From Clostridia bacterium (GTDB lineage Bacteria > Bacillota > Clostridia > UBA1381): a stretch of DNA of 9,425 nucleotides. The notes under the pieces were generated by a model. The model saw only the letters and a list, made by a program, of their open reading frames with translations. It ran no database searches and had not been told where the DNA came from. The DNA lies in NCBI GenBank assembly GCA_017521775.1, contig JAFXBO010000218.1:1-9425 (forward strand). Reading direction: 5' to 3'. Positions within the stretch are counted from its first letter, which is position 1. Each line of letters begins with the position of its first letter. Below, piece by piece: positions 1 to 5,712 of the stretch. Made by a program: the position numbers and the translations under genes.

Positions 1-1629
1 ACTGAGGACCATTCACATAACGTTGGTCAATGTTACCGTTGTTCAACAACAGTTGAGCCGATTGTTTCAAAGCAATGGTTTGTTAAGATGAAGCCTTTGG
101 CAAAACCTGCTATTGAAGCTGTTACATCAAAAGAAACTGAATTTGTTCCTGAGAGATTTTCAAAGACATATATGAACTGGATGGAAAATGTTTTTGACTG
201 GTGTATTTCAAGACAGCTATGGTGGGGACACAGAATTCCTGCATTCTACTGTGACAATTGTGGTGAAACAACAGTTTCAAAAGAGGATATCACAGTTTGT
301 CCTAAGTGTGGTGGAAAAGTTCATCAAGATGAAGATGTTTTGGATACCTGGTTCTCATCAGCACTATGGCCATTCTCAACTCTTGGTTGGCCTGAAAAAA
401 CTAAAGATTTAGATTATTTCTATCCTACAAGTGTGCTTGTGACAGGTTATGATATCATATTCTTCTGGGTTTCAAGAATGATTTTCTCTGCTTTGGAACA
501 CACAGGAAAAGCTCCGTTTAAGCATGTGTTTATCCACGGTCTTGTAAGAGATTCACAAGGCAGAAAGATGTCAAAGTCATTGGGTAATGGTATTGACCCT
601 CTTGAGATTATAGAAAAGTATGGTGCAGACGCATTGAGATTTACTCTTGCAACAGGTAATGCACCTGGAAACGATATGCGTTTCTACATCGAGAGAGTTG
701 AAGCAAGCAGAAACTTTGCAAATAAAATCTGGAATGCATCAAGATTTACATTGATGAATTTGGATATAGAAGAAAACAAACTTCCTGATGCATCAGAATT
801 ACAGCTTGAGGATAAGTGGATATTATCAAAGTACAACACCCTTGTAAAAGAGGTTACAGATAACCTTGATAATTTTGAATTGGGAATTGCAGTACAGAAG
901 CTTTATGATTTCTTATGGGATAATTTCTGCGACTGGTATATTGAGCTTGTTAAACCAAGACTCTTTGACAAAGAAAACCCAACTGCAAAAACTGCTCAAT
1001 ATGTATTGACATATGTTTTGTCAAATACAATGAAATTGTTACATCCATTTATGCCATTTATAACAGAAGAAATCTGGCAACACTTACCTCACGAGGGTGA
1101 GAGTATAATGATTTCTGATTTCCCTAAGTATGATGAAAAGCTTAATTTCTTTGATGAAGAAAAGCAAACTGAAATGATTATGTCCGCTGTTGTTGCAATC
1201 AGAAACAGAAGAGCTGAAATGAATGTACCTCCATCAAAGAAAGCACAGGTTATCATCGTTACAGATAAAGCTGATATCTTCGAAAAGGGAACTGCATATT
1301 TTGAGAAGTTAGCATCAGCACAGAATGTTGAAATCAAATCAACAAAAGACGGAATTGATGCTAATGCAGTTAACATCGTTGTTGATGGCGCAGAAATATT
1401 TATGCCTTTGGGCGAATTGGTTGATAAGGAAAAAGAGCTTGAAAGACTTAATAAGGAAAAAACAAAGTTAGAGGGCGAAATCAAGAGAGTTGAGGGAAAA
1501 CTCAACAATCAGGGCTTTGTTGCAAAGGCTCCTCAAAAGCTTATTGACGAAGAAAAGGAAAAAGGCGAAAAATATAAAGAAATGCTCCAAAAGGTATTAA
1601 AAAGCATTGAAGATATGGAAAAAATGTAA
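1..1629 (+). CDS. valS: Valyl-tRNA synthetase, C-terminal part (5' truncated by window edge)
   Basis: This enzyme charges tRNA-Val with valine in the cytoplasm, using ATP, and its editing domain clears mischarged threonine. The open frame runs unbroken from base 1 ([14 protein letters not shown]...), so the ATG at 88 is internal and not the start. About 542 codons are visible. Class Ia synthetases of this type are usually near 880 residues, so roughly 340 N-terminal residues, including the HIGH motif, lie outside the window. Visible marks are cysteine pairs CYRC, CDNC and CPKC that suit a zinc-binding insertion; the ValRS-typical [11 protein letters not shown] and [17 protein letters not shown]; the KMSKS catalytic loop (codons at 565-579); the anticodon-binding helical domain (roughly 740-1200); and a Lys/Glu-rich C-terminal coiled coil (about 1420-1629) typical of ValRS tRNA-binding arms. 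A strong terminator follows directly. Identification is secure. Confidence 0.97.
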   Translation, partial: TEDHSHNVGQCYRCSTTVEPIVSKQWFVKMKPLAKPAIEAVTSKETEFVPERFSKTYMNWMENVFDWCISRQLWWGHRIPAFYCDNCGETTVSKEDITVCPKCGGKVHQDEDVLDTWFSSALWPFSTLGWPEKTKDLDYFYPTSVLVTGYDIIFFWVSRMIFSALEHTGKAPFKHVFIHGLVRDSQGRKMSKSLGNGIDPLEIIEKYGADALRFTLATGNAPGNDMRFYIERVEASRNFANKIWNASRFTLMNLDIEENKLPDASELQLEDKWILSKYNTLVKEVTDNLDNFELGIAVQKLYDFLWDNFCDWYIELVKPRLFDKENPTAKTAQYVLTYVLSNTMKLLHPFMPFITEEIWQHLPHEGESIMISDFPKYDEKLNFFDEEKQTEMIMSAVVAIRNRRAEMNVPPSKKAQVIIVTDKADIFEKGTAYFEKLASAQNVEIKSTKDGIDANAVNIVVDGAEIFMPLGELVDKEKELERLNKEKTKLEGEIKRVEGKLNNQGFVAKAPQKLIDEEKEKGEKYKEMLQKVLKSIEDMEKM

Positions 1630-1636
1630 TTAAGTT

Positions 1637-1676
1637 AAAAATAACTGTTCTTGATAAAAAGAACAGTTATTTTTTT
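1637..1676 (+). terminator. Intrinsic terminator of valS
   Basis: A perfect 10-bp stem ATAACTGTTC (1641-1650) / GAACAGTTAT (1661-1670) closes a 10-nt loop and is followed by six T. An A run before it and the T run after it can lengthen the stem. It lies 11 bases after the valS stop. Confidence 0.93.
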
Positions 1677-1684
1677 ACACTAAT

Positions 1685-1713
1685 AAAAAATGCTCCAAAT
1701 ATGGAGCATTTTT
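1685..1713 (-). terminator. Intrinsic terminator of the XRE-cupin-acyl-CoA synthetase gene
   Basis: The stem TGCTCC (1691-1696) / GGAGCA (1703-1708) is extended by flanking A/T runs around a 6-nt loop. Read on the minus strand, it begins one base after the stop codon and ends in a T tract. The + strand copy also has a short T run, so it may work in both directions and insulate the convergent pair. Confidence 0.85.
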
Positions 1714-1714
1714 C

Positions 1715-4000
1715 TTATAGCTTATTTCTTTGAATTTTTCCACTTACTGTCTTTGGCAAGCTATCCTTGAACACAACAATTCTCGGATACTTATACGGAG
1801 CTGTTCTCTCCTTAACATAGTTCTGAATTTCCTTTTTAAGCTCTTCTGTAGGCTCTGTTCCGTTTACAAGAACAATACTTGCCTTGACAACCTGACCTCT
1901 TACCTCGTCAGGTTCGGCAGAAACACCACATTCCAAAACATAAGGCAATTCCATAATAACGCTTTCAATTTCAAAAGGTCCTATACGGTAGCCTGATGAT
2001 TTGATAACATCATCAGTTCTTCCGACATACCAATAAAATCCGTCTTCATCACGCCAGGCAACATCGCCTGTGTGGTAGTAGCCATCGTGCAACACCTCAT
2101 CGGTTTTGTCCTGTGCATTATAATATCCTGCAAACAAGCCACAAGGCATTCCATTCTTAACATTTATAACAATTTCTCCGTTTTCACTGACAGGAACACT
2201 GTTTCCGTCTGCATCAACCAAGTCAACATCATAAATCGGTGCAGGCTTACCCATTGAGCCGATTTTGTGAGGAGCGCCTGTCATATTACCTATAATCATA
2301 GTGCTTTCTGTCTGTCCAAAGCCCTCTAAAATCTTTAATCCTGTAGCCTTTTTGAATTGCTTATATACCTCAGGATTAAGTGCTTCACCTGCAGTTGTCA
2401 TATGCTGAACTGATGAAAAATCGTATTGTGAAATATCCTGTTTAATCATCATTCTAAGCATTGTTGGAGGTGCACAGAATGTTGTGATTTTGTATTTCGC
2501 AAACATAGGCAAAATCTCTGCTGCATCGAATCTGTCAAAGTCAAAAACAAATGTTGCAGCCTCACATAGCCATTGTCCGTATAGCTTACCCCACATAGCC
2601 TTTGCCCAGCCTGTATCCGAAATTGTGAAATGTAATCCCTCAGGGTCAACATTGTGCCAGTATTTTGCAGTGTGGAAATGTCCAAGTGCATATTTATAGT
2701 TATGCGATGCAATTTTAGGATAACCTGTTGTTCCTGATGTGAAGAACATCAACATTAAATCGTCGCCACCAGGAGCATCCTCAGTTCTCTTATAATGAGT
2801 GCTGAAAAGCACATATTCATCGTTGAAATCTCTCCAGCCATCTCTCTTTTCACCAACAATTAATTTATTGATTAACTGTGGACACTTTTTAGCAGCCAAA
2901 TCAACCTGTTCAGGAACTCCATCATCAGAGGTCGCAATAATTGTGCTTACTCCTGCTGCATTGAATCTGTACTCAAAATCGTGCTCGTGTAGCTGATTTG
3001 ATGCAGGAATTGCAATCGCACCAAGCTTATTGAGTCCAATTATTGCAAACCAGTACTGGTAGTGTCTTTTTAAGACAAGCATAACCCTGTCACCCTTCTT
3101 AATTCCAAGTGACTTAAAATAGTTTGCGCATTGGTTTGATGCTTTCTTTATATCAGTAAATGTAAATCTTCTCTCAGTTAAATCCTTTGAGATATGTAAC
3201 ATTGCAAGCTTTTCAGGCTCTTTTTTTGCTAATTCATCAACAAGGTCAAAGGCAAAGTTAAAGTTTTCTGTGTTTTTGAACTTAATTGATGTAGGTGTTC
3301 CCTTTTCGTTTTCCTCAACATCAATAAATTTTTGATATATTCTTGGCTTTGTATCGCTCTCTCTTTTAACTGATACATCTTCTGTTTGTGCAAGCTCAGG
3401 AATTTCGTCTGTTTCTTCACCTTTTAGAACGATAGCGTAGAAAGTACAGTCCTTACCATCAACTGCAATCATTCCGTGAGGAGTGCTACTGTCATAGTAG
3501 ATACTGTCGCCAGGTCCCAAAACTTCCTTATGTTCACCAACCTGCACCATCAAATGACCTTCAATAACAAGGTCACATTCCTGACCTGAGTGAGTTGTTA
3601 GTTCAATATCTCTGTTAACTGCATCAGCATCATAAACACTCTTAACATACAAAGGCTCTGCAATACGATTTTGAAATGCATAGGCAAGGTTATAGTAGGT
3701 CATTCCGTGAGCGTGGGCAATTTCTTGTCCCAAGCCCTGACGGGTTACTGTGTATGAACGAAGCTTAGGGCTTGTACCCTCAATAATATCAGTAACATTG
3801 ACATTCAAAGCCAATGCACATCGATACAAAAACGCAAAGTTCAAATCGCTCTTTCCTTGTTCACAATCAGAATATTCAGCCTCAGAAATTCCTGTCTTTT
3901 GTGCCATTTCCAAAAGAGTCAAGCCTTGAATTTCGCGAAGCTCTTTAATTCTTCCTGCCATTTCCTTGATTTTTAAATCAAGTCCTGTCATTTTTTCCAT
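1715..4000 (-). CDS. XRE-type HTH / cupin / acyl-CoA synthetase fusion (AMP-forming, ANL superfamily)
   Basis: The 761-residue protein has three parts. Residues ~15-72 form an XRE-type helix-turn-helix (RIKELREIQGLTLLEMAQKT, then GISEAEYSDCEQGKSD). Residues ~130-192 form a small cupin barrel (HSGQECDLVIEGHLMVQVG, PGDSIYYDSSTPHG). Residues ~245-761 are a complete acyl-CoA synthetase. Its ANL motifs are intact: P-loop FFTSGTTGYPK (419-429), EGFGQTE (559-565), YHTGD (642-646), GYRIGPFEIES (670-680) and the C-terminal lysine of TVSGKIQRNK (K755). The family activates a carboxylic acid to an acyl-AMP and then an acyl-CoA; the pattern is closest to the medium/branched-chain acyl-CoA synthetases, but the substrate cannot be read from sequence. 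The start at 4000 has AAGGAG eight bases upstream. A T-box leader precedes it and a terminator follows, so it appears monocistronic. XRE-cupin proteins are normally free regulators; fusion to an enzyme suggests a ligand-sensing or autoregulatory role, which is inference. Confidence 0.93.
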   Translation of the reverse strand: MEKMTGLDLKIKEMAGRIKELREIQGLTLLEMAQKTGISEAEYSDCEQGKSDLNFAFLYRCALALNVNVTDIIEGTSPKLRSYTVTRQGLGQEIAHAHGMTYYNLAYAFQNRIAEPLYVKSVYDADAVNRDIELTTHSGQECDLVIEGHLMVQVGEHKEVLGPGDSIYYDSSTPHGMIAVDGKDCTFYAIVLKGEETDEIPELAQTEDVSVKRESDTKPRIYQKFIDVEENEKGTPTSIKFKNTENFNFAFDLVDELAKKEPEKLAMLHISKDLTERRFTFTDIKKASNQCANYFKSLGIKKGDRVMLVLKRHYQYWFAIIGLNKLGAIAIPASNQLHEHDFEYRFNAAGVSTIIATSDDGVPEQVDLAAKKCPQLINKLIVGEKRDGWRDFNDEYVLFSTHYKRTEDAPGGDDLMLMFFTSGTTGYPKIASHNYKYALGHFHTAKYWHNVDPEGLHFTISDTGWAKAMWGKLYGQWLCEAATFVFDFDRFDAAEILPMFAKYKITTFCAPPTMLRMMIKQDISQYDFSSVQHMTTAGEALNPEVYKQFKKATGLKILEGFGQTESTMIIGNMTGAPHKIGSMGKPAPIYDVDLVDADGNSVPVSENGEIVINVKNGMPCGLFAGYYNAQDKTDEVLHDGYYHTGDVAWRDEDGFYWYVGRTDDVIKSSGYRIGPFEIESVIMELPYVLECGVSAEPDEVRGQVVKASIVLVNGTEPTEELKKEIQNYVKERTAPYKYPRIVVFKDSLPKTVSGKIQRNKL

Positions 4001-4029
4001 TTTATTCTCTCCTTTTTATAGGGGACATT

Positions 4030-4066
4030 AAAAAACTCGTCCCAAAGTTGATTTCTTTGAGACGAG
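4030..4066 (-). terminator. T-box regulatory terminator
   Basis: The minus-strand stem CTCGTCTCAAAG (complement of 4055-4066) pairs with CTTTGGGACGAG (complement of 4036-4047): 12 pairs including one G-U, a 7-nt loop, then six U. It lies just before the ribosome site (complement of 4009-4013), so premature termination would remove the whole coding region. Its 5' strand overlaps the antiterminator partner. Confidence 0.93.
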
Positions 4067-4300
4067 CATAATTCTATACCCGCGGTACCACTCAAATTGC
4101 GAAATTCTTTCGCCCCTCTTGGAGTCCATCAACCCCTATGCCTTAACGCAGCAATCACGGAGAGGTTCTACTGATTTTTAAAAAAACTTTCTTCCTCTCG
4201 GCTCGGAAGCTACAAACACAAAAACTGTTTCCTATGACTCGCACCAACCGTCACTTCTCTCAAAAGGTCATAAATTTGCGCACTCTTCGTCAATGCCTTT
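4030..4300 (-). promoter_or_regulatory. T-box riboswitch leader, probable Val (GUA) specifier
   Basis: Read on the minus strand, the leader has a Stem I start (ACGAAGAG near 4289-4282), an AGAGA bulge, an apical GGTGCGA loop between GTGAC and GTCAT, a downstream arm with CTTCCGAGC, and the T-box core AGTGGTACCGCG (complement of 4081-4092). The core is followed by a terminator. TTTGAG (complement of 4091-4096) can pair with CTCAAA (complement of 4056-4061), which is part of the terminator's 5' strand; this gives the usual exclusive antiterminator. Aligning ...GTTTGTAGCTTCCGAGC with the general Stem I form GAAC-NNN-x-CUUCxGAGC places the specifier at GUA (complement of 4211-4213), valine. The acceptor-pairing bases UGGU need a discriminator A, which fits tRNA-Val and argues against a UGU/Cys reading, since tRNA-Cys has U73. 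The T-box call is firm and the specifier is tentative. Confidence 0.93.
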
Positions 4301-4329
4301 TTAATGATACTTTATGAAATTATGTTAGT

Positions 4330-4358
4330 ATAATAACATATTTTTAAAATTTTGTCAA
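4330..4358 (-). promoter_or_regulatory. Sigma-A-type promoter of the T-box transcript
   Basis: On the minus strand, TTGACA (complement of 4353-4358) is a perfect -35 box, followed by a 17-base spacer and TATTAT (complement of 4330-4335). Transcription should start near 4323, shortly before Stem I. Confidence 0.85.
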
Positions 4359-4361
4359 CAA

Positions 4362-4373
4362 TTTTTTAAAAAA
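4362..4373. promoter_or_regulatory. TTTTTTAAAAAA palindrome between divergent promoters
   Basis: This 12-base perfect A/T palindrome lies between the two -35 boxes (4353-4358 minus, 4377-4382 plus). Its position suits a shared UP-element-like A-tract that lifts both promoters. That role is inferred from position and composition only. Confidence 0.4.
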
Positions 4374-4376
4374 CTA

Positions 4377-4405
4377 TTGACAAATGGAAAATTTAACTGT
4401 ATTAT
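4377..4405 (+). promoter_or_regulatory. Sigma-A-type promoter of the gntR-ABC operon
   Basis: A perfect TTGACA (4377-4382), a 17-base spacer and TATTAT (4400-4405) give a strong promoter. An inverted repeat overlaps its -10 box, so it should be repressible by a dimeric regulator. Confidence 0.85.
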
Positions 4406-4421
4406 ATGTATTAATACAGTT
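4395..4421. promoter_or_regulatory. Probable operator of the GntR/YtrA-type regulator
   Basis: AACTGTATTA (4395-4404) and TAATACAGTT (4412-4421) form a perfect 10-bp inverted repeat with a 7-base centre. It covers the -10 box and the start region of the gntR promoter. YtrA-type regulators commonly repress their own ABC operon through such palindromes, so autorepression is likely. No binding data are available here. Confidence 0.7.
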
Positions 4422-4442
4422 GGTACATATGGAGGTGAAATT

Positions 4443-4820
4443 ATGATTTATCTTAATCCGACAGATTCAAGACCTATTTACGAACAGATATGCGAGAAGT
4501 TCAGGGAATTAATTATTGGCGGATATATAACTGAAAATGACAAAATTCCATCTGTGAGGGAATTAGCATCAAGTCTTTCAATTAATCCGAACACAATACA
4601 AAAGGCGTATAAACTGTTGGAGATTGAGGGGTATATCTATTCTAAACCTGCAAAAGGTTATTTTGTTGGTGTGACAAAGCGCTCTGAACAACGATTACCT
4701 GTTTTATTAAAGCAATTTGAAGAAACTTTGGAGGAGCTTGAATTTTTGGGTTGCGAAAAAGAAGAACTTTTAAAAATCATTGATAAAAAATATTTGAAAG
4801 GAAGTGCAAAAAATGATTAA
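4443..4820 (+). CDS. GntR-family transcriptional regulator, YtrA type
   Basis: This 125-residue cytoplasmic DNA-binding protein probably represses its own operon. The GntR winged helix spans residues ~5-76 (RPIYEQICEKFRELIIGGYI, IPSVRELASSLSINPNTIQK, EGYIYSKPAKGYFV). A short helical tail (~85-125) replaces the large effector domain of FadR/HutC types, which is typical of the YtrA subfamily and of a dimerisation arm. The start at ATG 4443 follows GGAGGTG (4431-4437); the open frame extends upstream to an ATG at 4377, but that would lie inside the -35 box. The gene overlaps the following ABC ATPase by eight bases, the usual YtrA arrangement. In related operons the trigger is often a cell-envelope-active compound; here the inducer is unknown. 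Confidence 0.93.
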   Translation: MIYLNPTDSRPIYEQICEKFRELIIGGYITENDKIPSVRELASSLSINPNTIQKAYKLLEIEGYIYSKPAKGYFVGVTKRSEQRLPVLLKQFEETLEELEFLGCEKEELLKIIDKKYLKGSAKND

Positions 4821-5712
4821 GGTTTCAAATGTTATCAAGACTTTTGATGGCTTCAAGGCTTTAGACGATATAAGTCTTCAGGTCGAAAAAGGCTCTGTTT
4901 ATGGTCTTGTCGGTCCAAATGGTGCAGGAAAGACAACCATAATTAAAAATATATGCGGAATTTATACACCTGATTGTGGTGAAATCAAAATAAATAATCA
5001 AAATGTTTATGAAAATACTGACATAAAAAACAAAATCATATACATAAGCGACGAACTGTTTTTCTTTTCAACCTATTCAATCAAGGATATGGCAAAGATG
5101 TATTCAAAAATCTATCCTGACTGGAGCTGGGAAAGATATGAGAATATGAAAGAGGTCTTCAAGATTGATGAAAAAAGAAAGGTTCGAAGACTCTCCAAAG
5201 GTATGCAAAAACAGGTCGCTTTCTGGCTTGGAATTTGCACAAAGCCTGATGTTATGATTTTAGACGAGCCTGTTGACGGTCTTGACCCTGTTATGAGAAG
5301 AAATGTGTGGAGTCTTGTGTTGTCGGATGTTGCAGAAAGTGGAACAACAGTACTGATTTCAAGCCATAATTTAAGAGAACTTGAGGATGTCTGTGACCAT
5401 GTTGGTATAATGTTTAACGGAAAAGTAGTCTTACAAAAATCTCTTGATGATATGAAAGGAAATATCCACAAAATGCAAACTGCATTCAAAGACGAAATGC
5501 CACAGGAGCTTTTAAATAAGCTTGAAATTCTGCATTCTTCCGAGTTTGGAAGTGTGACAACAATGATTGTTAAGGGAAATGCAGAAGAAATCAAAGAGTT
5601 AGTGAGCAGTTACAAGCCTTTGATTTTGGATATTCTTCCGTTGACACTTGAAGAGGTATTTATCTATGAGTTGGGAGGTATGGGTTATGAGTTTGAAAAC
5701 ATCTTACTTTAA
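4813..5712 (+). CDS. ABC transporter ATP-binding protein (YtrB/ABC-2 type)
   Basis: The 299-residue ATPase would power the membrane protein encoded next. Walker A is GPNGAGKTT (34-42), the signature is LSKGM (127-131), Walker B is VMILDEP (147-153), the D-loop is GLDP (156-159) and the switch histidine is in SSHN (H185). At the Q-loop position the sequence reads YISDELFF (77-84), so the usual glutamine seems to be replaced by Asp80. A C-terminal extension (~205-299) of unknown role follows the nucleotide-binding domain. The start at ATG 4813 has AAGGAAG about nine bases upstream, whereas an in-frame GTG at 4804 sits on that ribosome site and is rejected. It overlaps gntR by 8 bases and the permease by 26, so translation is probably coupled. 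Export or membrane-stress defence is a family-based guess; the substrate is unknown. Confidence 0.93.
   Translation: MIKVSNVIKTFDGFKALDDISLQVEKGSVYGLVGPNGAGKTTIIKNICGIYTPDCGEIKINNQNVYENTDIKNKIIYISDELFFFSTYSIKDMAKMYSKIYPDWSWERYENMKEVFKIDEKRKVRRLSKGMQKQVAFWLGICTKPDVMILDEPVDGLDPVMRRNVWSLVLSDVAESGTTVLISSHNLRELEDVCDHVGIMFNGKVVLQKSLDDMKGNIHKMQTAFKDEMPQELLNKLEILHSSEFGSVTTMIVKGNAEEIKELVSSYKPLILDILPLTLEEVFIYELGGMGYEFENILL

Noticed and set aside
1089..1508. 139-residue open frame antisense to valS
   Set aside because: It is the complement of the Lys/Glu-rich coiled-coil region, giving Ser/Phe/Leu-rich sequence with no family features.
88..1629. ATG at 88 as the start of a 513-residue protein
   Set aside because: The same frame is open back to base 1 and encodes ValRS-typical residues (HNVGQCYRC), so 88 is an internal methionine of a truncated gene.
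4377..4442. Upstream start for the GntR regulator
   Set aside because: The extension would begin inside the TTGACA -35 box and run through the -10 box and operator; ATG 4443 has GGAGGTG at the right distance and gives the family N-terminus.
4804..4812. GTG start for the ABC ATPase
   Set aside because: It overlaps the AAGGAAG ribosome site; ATG 4813 is correctly spaced and starts at the expected family residue.
5112..5594. 160-residue open frame antisense to the ABC ATPase
   Set aside because: It lies fully inside a certain gene, has serine-rich low-complexity content, no ribosome site and no recognisable domain; it is a shadow frame.
5648..5686. Upstream ATG start for the permease
   Set aside because: It has no good ribosome site and lies deeper in the ATPase gene; GGGAGG at 5673-5678 points to ATG 5687.
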